Of a DNA stretch of 64,000 nucleotides, positions 36,001-48,692 are shown piece after piece. Source of the DNA: Letharia columbiana (taxonomy: Eukaryota > Ascomycota > Lecanoromycetes > Lecanorales > Parmeliaceae). The stretch spans positions 1,194,001-1,258,000 of the forward strand of contig NW_023501044.1 of assembly GCF_014066305.1 (NCBI RefSeq), in the 5' to 3' direction. Each line of letters opens with the position of its first letter. Positions within the stretch are counted from its first letter, which is position 1. The position numbers were made by a program, and so were the translations under genes. Under the pieces are notes generated by a model. The model saw only the letters and a list, made by a program, of their open reading frames with translations. It was not told the origin of the DNA and did not search any database.

Positions 36001-37641
36001 CAAGTAAAGACCTATAAATTAAATTTATAAAGTTAGATTTTTCTAAGTTAAATTGAATTTTAGCTCTAGTTCTAAGTTAAATCGAACTCTAATCGCTTAC
36101 TATATATTTTTAATCTACTTTTACTACTATAAAATTAATTTAATCTATATAATATATAGATATATATATATAAAGAGAGACGCGCTAAGGCTTAATTAAA
36201 AAGGTATATTAAGTATAAAGAATTAATTCGTAATAATTACTTATAAAAAATAGAGAAAGATTATATTCTTATAATAAGAAGTATCGAAATATTAAAAAGA
36301 AATAGAGATAACGTGTTAATTAGTGGTGTGTTCTAATATCTTCTATCGTAGTAAAATCTTTCGAATAATAAAACAGCTATAGACATCGGACGATTTTAAT
36401 TCGTTTGAATATATATCGTTTAATATTTCTTCTATAGAGATTTAATTAACTATAATCGTTATAGTAGATATTTCTCTTATAATATTATTATAGTAATATA
36501 TTATATTAATATAATAGAGATAATAAACTAAGTTATAATAATATTCTCCGCTTATTAAATAATAATTTAATATGAAAGCGTAAAGAGTATATAATATCGG
36601 ATTTTAAAGAGTTAAGTCGTATTCTTAATAATAATAATCTTATTACCGCTTAATTTCTCCGTAGTATTCCTCGTATTTATCTATTATAGTTTCTTCTCTT
36701 ACTTCTTCTCTTATAGAGTATTAAACTAAGTAACTAGCTAAGTAAAGACTCTTTTTAAGAGCTTTTTAACGCGTTTATAAGCAGTAATAGATAGCTATTA
36801 AGCTCGCTTACGGCCTCGATTATTAATAGTAACGAATTCGTCGAGAGATAATCTAAGAATAAGATTTAGAATCTAATACGCGTTAAGAGACTTTAAAATA
36901 GAGTAATAAAGAATAAATAGAAGAGAAAGACGCGTTTTAGAAGATAGTATCGCTAGATTAAAAGATATTATCGCTGGCTTAGAAGAAGTATATAAGAGAG
37001 AATATATCCGTTTAAGCTCTTTTTAAGAGTCTTTTAACGCGTTTATAAGTAGTAGTAAATAGCTATTAAGCTCGCTTACGGCCTCGATTATTAATAGTAA
37101 TAAATTCGTCGAGATATAGTTTAAAGGCGTTAGTAGAGACTTTAAGAGACGAGTAAAAGAGATATATATACTTAAAATATTAAATAATCGTTAGACGAGG
37201 GATATCGAAAATAATTATATTTATATTAATGAAATTAATATAATTAATAGAATAATAAAAGAAGAATAGTTATATAAATAAATGAAAGAATTATTATTTA
37301 ATTTCGAACGCGTCTAATATAACTACTATAACTATTATATTTAAATATCTATTTAATTTACTAATAGTAAATTAAACTTTATAATTTTTATAGCGTTAGA
37401 AAGCGTAAAGCGAGCTCTATAATTTAAGAAATTATAAAATAACTATATATATCGTAAGTTAAGTACTTTAAAGTATAAAACTTCTATATATAAATTTTTA
37501 ATAAGGGAGATACGAGAGAGCTATTAGGCTAATTTAGTCGATCTAATTAAAAAGCGTATAGAACTCGAATTAATAATTAATTATATATATAAATTCAAGA
37601 TTTTTAAGCTTAACTCTATCTTATTCTTTTATATATATTAA
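36001..37641 (-). mobile_element. Non-autonomous Helitron A3
   Basis: A 1,641-bp inverted copy. The 3' terminus is at 36,001 (CTTTACTTG on the minus strand, then T), and the 5' terminus at 37,641 (TTAATATATATAAAAG preceded by A). It aligns to A1 from 2,574, with one satellite module (about 36,560-36,745). A roughly 260-bp segment is duplicated in tandem (about 36,750-37,010 and 37,012-37,150 onward, both with gcttacggcctcgattatta). Some CpA/TpG sites survive near 36,310-36,400 (gtgttaattagtggtgtgtt). Confidence 0.75.
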
Positions 37642-39091
37642 TAATATCTTAGTTAGTATATATCTTAAATAGAAAACTTAAAAGATTTATAATTAATTAT
37701 ATATTTCTTTAAATAAAATATTAATTAAATTTAGAATCTTCTAAGATTAGTTCTATCTATAAGAGTAATTTTAGATATTTTATTAATATTAACTCTATTC
37801 TTAATAAAAATAAAAGAATCTATTAAAATCGAAAGAAACGATTTTTTAAACTTTAGAAATTATTTTAATATAAATCTTAATAATTTTATATCTATTAAAT
37901 TTTTAGAGTTATAGAAAAATATTTAATATTAGAATTAGATATTATAGAGTATATAATTAATTAAATCGAAGAATTAATCGAGATTTAATTTTTTTTTAAA
38001 AAGCTCGTAATATTTTAAAAATACTTATTAATAGAATTATATGATAATTTTAATAATTATTATTAGATTAATTAGATAGAAGCTAGAGTATAGACTATAT
38101 TTTCTATATAAATCTTTAATTAATATTATTATAAATATCATTTAAGCTATTTATTAACTTCTATTAAAAATTATAAAGAAAATTATATTAATTTAAAATT
38201 AATTAATAATTCTAAATTAAGAGTTAATCTAATATATTTTAGATAATTAAAAAGGTTTTTAAATTTAGCTAGATATATTAAAAGAAGAATTAAAAGAATT
38301 AAATACTTTTAATTTATCTCTAGAAATTATAAATAAATTTATTAATCGTTATTTATTATCGACGCTAGATAATTATTCTTAATCTTAAAACTTTTTATAG
38401 CGATATCTAAGGCTATTTTTATAAATATTAGTTTTTTTAATAGAATACTCTTTCTAGTACTTTATACTTAAAAGATAATAGCTATTAAAAATCGTTAAGA
38501 TTAAGAAAATAAGAGATAAGTGATTTTAAATTACTTAGATTTATATAATTAAGAAGTTAAAGAAGATTTAATTAGATAAATATTCGAAAGATTTATAAAT
38601 TTAATAAACTCTCTAGTTACTAGTTCTCTATCTTAATATTAATTAACTTCTTAAATTATTATCTTTCTATATCGCTAGAATATAAATTAAAAGATTTAAA
38701 AATCTATTTAAATCTTCTCTTAAAAATTCGTCGAAATTTGAAATCTTAAAAATTTATTTAAGAGTTTTATTAATAATTAAAGAAATTTAAGTAAATAGTA
38801 ATTAAGAATAAATTAATTTACTTATAGATAAAAGTTATTTAATAAAATATAAAGCTTTATTAAAGTTATAATCCTAATCTTAAATTTATTTTTATTTTTA
38901 AAAAAAATTATTATTTAAAATTAATTTTAAATCGCTATTAGAATTAAAATGATTATTTATCTTAAAAATATAATTACTTATATACTTAAAATAATTATCT
39001 CTTTTAAGTATTTAATAGTTTTTAAAATAATCTTTAACTATATAAGTATTTAAATTATTAGAAATTCTCGAATTAATAAAAAACTTCGAAG
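37642..39091. other. RIPed DNA, nothing recognised
   Basis: This is the host sequence of gypsy-2, continuing after it at 45,987. It is stop-rich on both strands, and I see no domain or repeat partner. Confidence 0.3.
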
Positions 39092-39096
39092 CTTCG

Positions 39097-39279
39097 TATT
39101 ACGACCGTACTCTATATCTCTCTTAATATACTATTTAGCCCTATGGCCTATTAGGGCCTAGCGTATCTTAATAGAGCTATCTATTATTATCTAATGCCTT
39201 TTATCTATATAGCTATTTAGTACCTAGTTATCTTATTTAATATATCTATATTAATATTATATTTATATTAATTCTAATA
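39097..39279 (+). repeat. Gypsy-2 5' LTR
   Basis: Starts TATTACGACCG and ends CTAATA (TG...CA before RIP). It contains the near-palindrome tggcctattagggcct. It is the same length as its partner. Confidence 0.9.
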
Positions 39280-39879
39280 CTATAACTAGATTACCTTACT
39301 TACTATATTCGAATTAATAGATGAATTTAAGAAATCTATTAATAGGGGCTTTTATAAGATATTAAGTTAAGCTATCGTATTCTTAGATAAATCTATTATA
39401 TAGATAATACGTTATAAAGAGTATCTATCGAGATAGCGTAATAGTCTTATAATTAGTTAGAGGGATAAAGTAATTATTAAACTAGTTTATTTATATAACT
39501 AGTAAATTTAAAGAAATCGCTATTTAACTTAATAACTATATAACTAACTCTCTAAGCGAAGTAAAAGTATTTAAAAGAACGATATTTAGATTATTTATAA
39601 TTTTCACGATAGCCTAAACGATCTATAAACTAGGAAAAAAGTCCTCGCAAAATATAATATCATTTTTCGAATTTATAGTAAAGCCTTATAAAAGATATTA
39701 TAAGAAGTTTTTTTTTTCTCTTCTTCGCTTAATATCTATAATATTAAAGAATCGAGAGAAATAACGTAACTCTCTTATCTTTATTTTAAAATCATTATTT
39801 CTAATATATAATTAAGTAAGATAAATCGAGTTAGCAACCTTTTTACTTAGATATTCGATTAATAATAATTCTTACTATC

Positions 39880-41100
39880 TAATAATATAGCGAAGAATAT
39901 CGCGGCTACTATAAATCTATAATAGATTATTAACGTTAATTAACTACGTAATTAAGTCGATAAGAAGTCTAATTAATTTCTTATTATACTCTACGACCTT
40001 CGCTATTAATAAGACTAGTTTTAAGATATAGCTAAATAGTATATCGATCTTAAGACTAAGAAGAATAAGATAATAAATTAATAAGATAAGATTTAATAAC
40101 GCTTAAAGTAAATTAATATTAAGATCGAAAAGCTATAAGAATAGAATAGAGAGCTTCGATAATAGCTAATAATAATGTGATTAAGTATACTTAAGAATCT
40201 ATAAATTACCTCTAAGATATAAGCGTTAACCTTAATAGAGCCCGTCTAAGTTCTATACCTCACTTATAAAAAAGAGAAGTTTATTAAGCTATCGAATTCT
40301 CCCTTCTTTATTAACGATAAAAACTCTATATAGAAGAATTAATTAGTTAAAATAAAGGAAAAGTTATTAGATAATAAGAATTACTACTCTATCGAGATAT
40401 CTCGAATTATCTACCTTCTATTATATATAGATAGAAAAGCGATCTCTTATATTCTAAATAGAAGATATAGAAGTATTATAAACTTCTATATATTAGTTAG
40501 CGAGGTTATAGACTAGCTAACTAAGATCTATAAAGAGATAAATTACTATAAGAAAATAAGACGCGAATACGATTTTCTTTAATAGATAATCTAGCCCTTT
40601 AATAGATTCTATATAGAACTCGTTAGACTCGATTCTATACTTAACTATAACGAAATCTATCTAAGAAATAATTTAAATACTAAGCTATAAATATATACTC
40701 GACTTTACTTTATTTTTATAGCTCTTCTTAATTACAAGTTTATACTTCTAAGGAATATTAAGAAATATCTTATAAATAATAATAACTTATAGCGCGTAGG
40801 CTATAAACTATATCTAATTTAGACTATCGATAAAATAACTTCTAAAACTACTATAACTCGAATAAGAAAGATGATTACCGCCATAACCGAGGATTATATA
40901 CCTTTTACTACTATATCGAATACTTATATTCTAAGTACCTTTCAGAGTATACTAAAGGTAACGATCGATATAGATTCGAGAAACTTAATATATTTTAATT
41001 ATAAGAAGATAGACTATATAAGATATAATTATCTAGTATAGAGATAGACTAATACTAATAAGAAGGCCTTATAAAAGATAGAAATTCATAAACTTATTAT
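39880..41100 (+). pseudogene. Gypsy-2 gag relic
   Basis: A capsid frame is readable at about 40,290-40,680 (KLSNSPFF, then ISRIIYLLLYIDRKAISYIL, then INYYKKIRREYDFL), typical of fungal chromovirus gag. The zinc knuckle at about 40,988-41,033 reads YFNYKKIDYIRYNY. Each metal ligand of CX2CX4HX4C has become Tyr, and Gly has become Asp. Gag would form the virus-like particle. Start and end are approximate. Confidence 0.8.
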
Positions 41101-41329
41101 CGATGACGAATATAAGGTAAATCTACTAGCCGACGCTTATAAAGTCTCTAAGAATTCGAGAAATAAATAGCCTCTATTAAAGTTACGATAAGGGGAATCT
41201 ATAATATATATCTACTAAATACTCTTAATAATTCTTTAATATATCGTTCTTTTAGAATATAAGTAACGCTATCGTTATAGAAACGGAAATACTTACTTTA
41301 AAATACTCTTATCGATAGTAAGTATACTA

Positions 41330-41600
41330 AGATATATATAGTCATTAATAAGTTTCTAGTTTATAAGATTTGTGAAGAATTGCTATTAAAACCGATTTTA
41401 CTATCGAAATCTAAATCTCTAAAGAATTACGATAGCCGAATCGTAAAGAAGCCTATTATTTACTATTTATTTTCGATAATAATAATAAATAATTATCGAG
41501 AGGGAACGTATTTTATATTTATCGCCTCTCTTATATATAATATAATTCTAAGAAAACTATAAATAAATAAGTATAGGGTACTTCTCGATATAATAAAAGA
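41330..41600 (+). pseudogene. Gypsy-2 aspartic protease relic
   Basis: An open stretch of 60 codons at 41,380-41,562 is a by-chance stop-free part of the protease region. It carries VKKPI, YREGTYF and LIYNIILRK, the last matching the family HDIILGxxWL end of the retropepsin. It is not an independent gene. The counterpart in gypsy-1 lies at about 7,120-7,300. Confidence 0.65.
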
Positions 41601-42279
41601 TAAGATTCTTTTTATACTAGACCGCTATAATTATAACGATAATAAGATCTCGATAATAAAGAATCTCGCTATCTTATTAAATTCGAAACTGAAATCCTTT
41701 ACTCTATAGACTATTTTAAAGAAAAAATCTTCTTCTTAACCTATATATAACGATAACTTAAACTTCACTATTAACTTAAATATCTCTAGCGAACTAATTA
41801 ATAAGAAGAGGTTAACATCTACTTCTCGAAACGTAAAATAAAAATAAGATATAAACTTACAATTTATTAATATCGTCGAAATTAATATTATATTATACTA
41901 TTAATTAGCGCGTAATAAAAGAAATTATCTATTTACCCTTATTATAAATAAGATCTATAACTTACTATTAAAAGAGTTATCTCTTTAAAAGAAATTACGT
42001 AATTCTTATATATCGATTAATAAGCCATATTCTTATAACTTAGAAAAGAAGTATAAGAGATACTATAAATCGAATTACCCTATTTAAATCAGCGCTATTA
42101 AAATTATTAGCTCTAAAAATATCAAACGAAAACTTCTTATAGAGTATTATAACTATTTAAATGTTTTCGATAGAATAAAGGCGAACAAATTATTACTATA
42201 TCGCTCTTATAATTATAAATTAAAATTTATAGAGGCTAGTATCGCCGAACTATCGAAGAGTCGAGTCTATTTTATATTA

Positions 42280-42995
42280 GAATATAAGTTAAAATAGATT
42301 AAAAAGTATTTAAATGAGCATCTAAAAAAGAGTTTTATAATACCTAGTTATACTTTATTTATATCCTCTATTTTATTTATTAAGAAACTAAACGAAGGCC
42401 TACGCTTTTATATAGACTATCGAAGACTAAATACTATTATTAAAAGAAATCGATATTTAATTTTATTAATAGACGAGATTCTCGCGAGAATTTAGAGTTA
42501 TAAATATCTTACTTAATTAGATATTATAGTTATATTTAATAAATTACGTATATACTCTAATAGTAAGAATTTTATTATATTTATTACCTTTCTTAGTATA
42601 TATAAATATCAAATACTCCTCTTCGATTTAATTAATAACCTAGCTATCTATTAATAGTATATAAATAATATTCTATTTAAGTATCTAAACGACTTCTATT
42701 AAGTCTATCTTAACGATATTCTTATTTATAATTAATCGAGGAAGAAATATATTACATATATTCGAAAGATTCTTTAGAAGCTATAGAAGGTCGAATTGCA
42801 GATAGATATTCTTAAATACGAATTTTATATTCAAAAGACGAAATTTTTAGACCTTCTTATTTCGATTAATAATCTATAAATAAACTCTATTAAAATTTAA
42901 GCTATTATTAAATAGTCTATCTCTATTAATTTAAAGAAGATATAGACCTTTATTAACTTTTATAACTTCTATTATTAATTTATAAGAGACTTTTT
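42280..42995 (+). pseudogene. Gypsy-2 reverse transcriptase relic
   Basis: Blocks in order: LEYKLK*IKKYLNEHLKK, LRFYIDYRRLN, a RYLILLI block, and the active site YLND at 42,706-42,717 (family YLDD; first Asp changed by G-to-A). NFY.L.RDFLK-type thumb sequence follows at about 42,955. The enzyme would copy element RNA. Stops abolish it. Confidence 0.8.
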
Positions 42996-43059
42996 AAAAA
43001 TTATAAAATTAATAATAAAATTTATAGTTAAGAAAGTAATATTCGATTAATTATCGGCC

Positions 43060-43560
43060 TATTAGAAAGCCTTTTATTTACTAAAGATAGCTATTATAAG
43101 AGCTTTAATTCTACACTATTTCGATAGATCGAAAAATATTATACTTAAAACGAACTCCTCTAATTATATTAATAATAATATTCTATCCTAGTATAATAAT
43201 AACGAAGTCTTATACTCGATAATTTTCTATAATAAAAATCTTATCTCAGCTAAGTATAACTATTAAATCTATAATAAGAAGTTATTAACTATTATTTACT
43301 ATCTAAAATACTAGCGTTCTAAGTTAAAATATATTAATATCTTTATTAAGATCTTTACGAACTATAAGAGCTTAATATACTTTATTAAAAAAAGGAACCT
43401 AAGTTATTACTAGGCCCGCTATTTAAATATATTATTCAAATTTAATATTAAAATTATCTATTATCTAGAGTTTTAGAATATTAAGATCGATATACTTATA
43501 TATATAGTCGGTTCTAAGCTAGATAATCTAGAGAATAAATACTTAAAGTAATAATACTAG
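43060..43560 (+). pseudogene. Gypsy-2 RNase H relic
   Basis: Readable blocks: ALILHYFD, LKTNSSNYINNNILSQY (family TDASDxxxGGVLSQ), KYNY*IYNKKLLTII (family ECNYEIYDKELLAII) and FTNYKSLIYF (family FTDHKSLEYF). Gypsy-1 carries its fold-back insertion just upstream of this domain and its 991-bp insertion within it. Confidence 0.8.
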
Positions 43561-43779
43561 ACGATATTTATATCTAATCGCTTAGAACTTAATAATAGAA
43601 ATATTAAAATTTATATTATTAACGACTCTATCTTCTATAGAATAGTCTAGGAAAATAAGACTAATAAGTTCTATAACGAAATTCGTAAGGCAATTATAAA
43701 AGATAAGAATAAACTCCGCGAAGTTACACTTAATAAGTGCTTTATAAAGAATAAGATACTCTACTATAAGAACCGTTTA

Positions 43780-44510
43780 TAAGTATCAAAAGATCTATAT
43801 ACCGACGTTATTCGCGAAGTATACGATTAATTTTTATATAAATATTCTAGCGTAGCTTATATCTATAAGTTACTTAAGCGAGAATACTATTAATAAAGTA
43901 TAAAAGCTATTATTACTATCTATATTCGAAATTACTATATTTATTATAGATCTAAAACCCCTCGTAATTAGAAATATAATCTACTATAATCTCTATTAAT
44001 TTCTTAAAAGCGATAATAGAATATCTCGATAGACTTCGTAATAAGTCTATCTATATTCGATAAATATAACGCTATCTAGATAGCGATAGACTAACTTATT
44101 AAGAAATAATACTACGTCGTATACTCTAATATAGATAAAGAAATTACAATCGAAAAGACGATTAATATATTATTTAAAAAGGTCTTTCACTTATATAGTC
44201 TATCGACGTTAATAATTTCGAATAGAGACTCTTAATTTATATCGATAATATAAAAAGTCTTTTATAAACGACTCGAGATTAAGATTAAGCTATCGATAGC
44301 CTTTTATCTTAAAATCGATAAATAAATTAAACGGGCTAGCTAGAATATAAAACGCTATCTTTAGACGTATTATAACTATATATAGAACGATTAATCTAGA
44401 TAATTATCTATTATCGAGTTCGTCGATAATAATACTACTTTCGCAGCGACGGATATTCTACTATTCTTTATAAATAAGAACTTTTACTCTTAAATAAGTT
44501 TTAGCTTAAA
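43780..44510 (+). pseudogene. Gypsy-2 integrase relic
   Basis: A zinc-binding region (YKLLKREYY, then YIRNYYIYYRSK with Cys and His turned to Tyr) is followed by the catalytic core: ISIDFVISL, ISNRDS*FIS (family VSDRDPQFIS) and AFYLKIDK*IKRAS (family AFHPETDGQTERAN). Confidence 0.8.
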
Positions 44511-44919
44511 TATTATTAATTATAATATTACTCGTAAGCGCCTTAACGCTATTCGAGTAAAAGATATTATTAAATATATATAATAAGTTTTTAACTATAT
44601 TCGAAATAATATAAATTACGCTTAAAAGGCTATAGTAATCTAGACTAATAAGCGACGCTAGAAGATTACTTTTAAAGTAAATAATATAATTTTCCTTAGT
44701 AATAAGAATATTATCTCGAATCGACTATCTCGAAAATTAGATAATAAAAGGTATAGTTTATTTAAAGTAATAGGTCTTATAAAAACCTCGTATCGCTTAG
44801 AGCTTCTAATAAGTATAAAGATTTATAATATATTTTACCTTAAGCTTTTAAGCCTCGTATTAATAGACCCCTTATCTAAATAGATTAATTCTTTATTAAA
44901 GTATATTACTATTAAGGGC

Positions 44920-45090
44920 CGAATTAAATAAATAGTAAAGAAGATTATTATCTTTAAGTTCATTAACGGCCATCTTAAATATCGAGTGAAATAAGAGAAT
45001 TTTAATAAGAATCTTGAATAGTATAACTCGGATAGTAGCGAATTTGAAAATTATTAAGATATAATTGACGACTTCTATAAGCGATATTCA
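44920..45090 (+). pseudogene. Gypsy-2 chromodomain relic
   Basis: NGHLKYRVK*ENFNKNLE*Y matches the chromodomain core (LxYxVKWxGxxxxxxxW, with both Trp codons now TAG/TAA), followed by a DDFYKRY helix. It lies C-terminal to integrase, defining a chromovirus. Confidence 0.8.
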
Positions 45091-45782
45091 TAAGCAGCCT
45101 ATTAAGTCTAGCAATATCTCGAATATCGTATTTTTAAATAAATTAAAATCGTTCGATATTTTATAATAGCTTTATTTTCTTCGTATTTACAATTCGATTT
45201 TTTAGACCTATATTACTTTATAACAGCCTTATTTTAGATTTATTAAGTTATCTCCTCTTATTAATATAACCCTTAATATATTTCGAGACTATATTAGATT
45301 ATACGCGGATCTTATTATCGTCGTCGCTAGATATAATTAATATCGACTAGATAACTTATTACGAAGAAGTTTATACTAAACTAATTTAATATTAAATTAA
45401 AGTTTAGCGTCTGCGATTTAGTTTGATTCGAGATCTCTCGATTAATCAACTCGCACTATTTTATTAATATTCTTTACGCTGAAATATTAACTCGAAAATT
45501 ACTATCACTTATTAAAACACTTATATTTACTACTCGCTTATTATTATATCGATTTCTTTTAGAATAGAATCTCTATACTCGCTATATCTCTAGCTAGCGA
45601 CAACGTTAACGCGAAGATTAAAATATAAGCTCTCGCTATTTATGCTGCCGCCGAGGAAGACCGTAGTATTAAAGATCTCGAATATTAAAAGTTCTTTATT
45701 ATTTTATTAATTTTCAAGCGAGCGTGTATATATACTATTTTTACTACTCTTTTACTTATTAATTATAAGAGTATAATTCTAT

Positions 45783-45798
45783 AAGGAGAAGGGAGTAG
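45783..45798 (+). other. Gypsy-2 polypurine tract
   Basis: aaggagaagggagtag lies immediately 5' of the 3' LTR. Confidence 0.8.
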
Positions 45799-45981
45799 TA
45801 TTATAACCGTATTCTATATCTTTCTTAATATATCATTTAGTTCTATAATCTATTAGGGCCTAGCGTATCTTAGTAGAGTTATCTACTATTATTAAATACC
45901 TTCTATCTATATAGCTATTCGATATCTAGTTATCTTATTTAATATATCTATATTAATATTACATCTATATCGATTCTAATA
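45799..45981 (+). repeat. Gypsy-2 3' LTR
   Basis: Starts TATTATAACCG and ends CTAATA. The differences from the 5' LTR are mostly transitions of the RIP type, in both directions, so each LTR was mutated independently. Confidence 0.9.
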
Positions 45982-45986
45982 CTTCG

Positions 45987-47997
45987 CTTAAAGATATAAT
46001 ATTTAATTATTTAAAATACTTCGCGATATTTTTTATTTATCGCTTTTAATATATTATAAAGCTAAAAAATAATACTTTTTATTTTTAAATAATCTTAATA
46101 TATCTAAAAAAAGATACTTTAAAATAATATAAGGATCTCTTTATAAGAGTTCGTTAAAAAGTAAATTATAATCTAATAATATAGAACGATAAGCTTCTTC
46201 GAGAGTATTGATTAAATTATTTTAAATTTTTATAGAATATATAAAAGATAAAGTTTCGCTTAAATAATTTTCTTATTACGCTAAATTAATACTTAATAAG
46301 AAAAAATAACTATTTATATAATATCGAGATTATATAATAAAAATATAATTATTAAATATCTCTAATAAGAGTTAGATATAAACTTAACTTTTATTATATT
46401 TATATATAAAAAGAGAGATATAATTAGAAAGTTTAATAGATAAATTTATAATAAAAAGATAGTAATAAAGCGCGTTTATCGAATTAATTAATTTATAAGA
46501 TAGTAGTTTTAAATAATATCGATAATATTTACTACTACTATAATCGTATTCTATATATAAAATAGCGTTATATACTAATAGAACTTTATAAATTTCGTCG
46601 CTAGTTGATAAGCTGAGAAATAGAGATAAATAGCTTAAATATTCTATCAAATTAATCTCCGTTAAGACGTATTTCTTAGATATCTTCTTTATTAATATTT
46701 TAACTTTAGCTACTTTAGCTACTTTTACTATCTTAATCGCATTACCTCTATTTAATAAGACTATTTCTATAGATATCGAGCTTATCTATCTAGTATATAA
46801 ACTATAACGAGAAGACTCTATATAATTCTAGATAAGATATTAAGAGCGAGGATAATAAATAGTAGAGTAGAAGTATAATAACTAAAGTAAGTATTTAGTT
46901 AGCTATATAGATAAGTAATTAATCTATATATCGTCTTAGAAATATTTACTTTATATAACTAAACCGTTAGTAATTTTAAAATAGTTATTTAAAATTATAC
47001 TTTATATACGATACTATTTTATAATAAAATACTATCTTATAAGTTAATTAATTCGATATAAGATAAATAACTTTTATTAAAGATTTAATTTATTAATAGC
47101 TTTAATATTAGTTAAACTTTAATAACTCTTTAGAAATCTAATAATTAAAGAATTAATTTAAACTACGAAGTTTAAATCTAAAATTAATTTATATATTAAA
47201 TCTAATAATCGCTAAAGATATCTAAATTTTAAAAAAAAGATTAATTTAAAAAGTTATTATTTTATTTTTATCGATATTATAATAAAGATTATTAAAATAA
47301 TAACTATTAGAAAAGAATTTAAAAAATTATAAAGATTAATTTAAAATAAATAGATATTAAAAAAAAAATTATAAGAAGAGAGAAGAGGAAGATTTTAATA
47401 TTTATAATCTCGAGATTTATATAACTTTAAAAGCTTTTATAAAAAGAAAAGCTAGAAAGAATTCTTCTAGAGCTCTAATTAATAATCGAGATTTAATTAA
47501 AAGAAAATTTATTATTATATTAGCTATAAAGATATCTTTAAATATTATATTAAATTATCGATATTATTTATAAATATCATTTAAAAATATTAGTAATTTA
47601 GATTTTATTAATATTAATAATAAATAAAGAATTAAAAAATATTAAGAAATATAATATAATATTTAATAAGTTTTTTAATACTATATATAGTTATTATAAT
47701 ATAAATTAATAAATATATAAGTTTTATATAAACTCTAGCTCTTAAGTATTCTTAATATCTAATTAATACTATTTAAGATTTTTTAATTAGAATAAAGTCT
47801 ATTCTATATTTAATAAGAGAAAACTTTATTATAAGAGAGTAAAAGCTAGAGTATTATTATTATAAGATTATATATAATTCTCTATTAATATATAAATAAT
47901 AATTTAAAATAATTGTTTTAAGAGAGCTTTATATTATATTTAACTTATTTTATAATATAATTATTAATATTAATATTCTAAAGTTAAATAAAATAAA
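45987..47997. other. RIPed unidentified sequence with a minus-strand coding trace
   Basis: The minus strand has a stop-free stretch at 46,384-46,650 that extends in frame upstream to about 46,780 without a stop (SKKYVLTEINLIEYLSYLSL and onward). It continues downstream with a few RIP-type stops toward 46,000 (YRSILLDYNLLFNELL, RDPYIILKYLFLDILRLF). Codon content is more protein-like than chance AT-rich DNA, and it may be a relic transposon or captured gene. I do not recognise it. Its best apparent start codon is not ATG. 46,800-47,997 shows nothing further. Confidence 0.3.
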
Positions 47998-48692
47998 TTA
48001 ATATATATAAAAGAATAAGATAGAATTAAATTATAAAATCTTAAATTTATATATATAATTAATTATAAATTCGAAGTTATTACGCCTTTTAGCTAGATCG
48101 ACTAAGTTATCAAAAGAAAATAAATTAGCGTTCGTAACTATTAAAATCTCTTACTCTATTTTTAACCCTTTAATAACTTTACTATTTTCTATTAAAAATT
48201 TAATTTTTTTTTTAAATTATAGAACGAAAATTAGGCTTTTAGAAAAAAAAGAGATTATTAATTTTAGTATTATAATTATTAAAGCATAAGGAATTTAAAT
48301 ATCGCTTATTAAAGTTCGCTTACTAAGGATCGCTTACTTATAGAGGTCTGTATCGAAAGTTCTAAACCCGCTAAGACTCTTACGCTTAGATTTTAAATAA
48401 CGTCTTACTTAAAGAACTATCTAGATAATATATCTAGAGTTCTTCGAAATTATATCTAGATTTAATTAGCTTTTAAGATTTAATATTTCTATTAAGTTAA
48501 AAAAAGTATTTAACGTTCTATTTATACGCTATAAAAAGATATTTCTAAATTTTTCTCTATAAAGCCGCTTTTTAAAAGTAGAAATAGAATTATATTAGTG
48601 CGGGTCTAGAACTTTTAATATAAATCTCTATATTTACTCGATAGTACTAATTAAAAAAAGAATTATAAATTTAATTTATAGATCTTTACTCG
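47998..48692 (+). mobile_element. Helitron derivative B3, interrupted by a MITE
   Basis: It starts TTAATATATATAAAAG preceded by A and ends with the RIPed hairpin and CTTTACTCG followed by T. It is 695 bp, or about 405 bp without the inserted MITE, matching the length of complete B2. It is non-coding. Confidence 0.75.
48341..48630. mobile_element. 290-bp MITE with about 31-bp TIRs and TA target duplication
   Basis: The left end tagaggtctgtatcgaaag continues ttctaaacccgc. The right end is its inverted counterpart (gcgggtctagaacttttaat, then ataaatctcta), with differences explained by RIP. TA flanks both sides (48,339-48,340 and 48,631-48,632), as in Tc1/mariner MITEs. The interior is non-coding. 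Confidence 0.75.

Larger units (their letters stand above)
39097..45981 (+). mobile_element. Gypsy-2: full-length Ty3/gypsy chromovirus relic
   Basis: A 6,885-bp element with 183-bp LTRs (39,097-39,279 and 45,799-45,981) and a perfect 5-bp target duplication CTTCG (39,092-39,096 and 45,982-45,986). Internal order: gag with zinc knuckle, protease, RT, RNase H, integrase, chromodomain, polypurine tract. No nested insertions. It belongs to the same family as gypsy-1, but its LTRs differ in the first half. RIP-type stops destroy all frames, though more G/C is retained than in gypsy-1. Confidence 0.9.

Noticed and set aside
39280..39300. tRNA primer-binding site of gypsy-2
   Set aside because: The sequence after the 5' LTR (ctataactagattacc) does not clearly match a common tRNA 3' end after allowing for RIP, so I did not call it.
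41380..41562. Stop-free 60-codon frame as a possible small gene
   Set aside because: It lies in register with the protease region of gypsy-2 and shares motifs with the counterpart in gypsy-1. It is part of the retrotransposon polyprotein relic.
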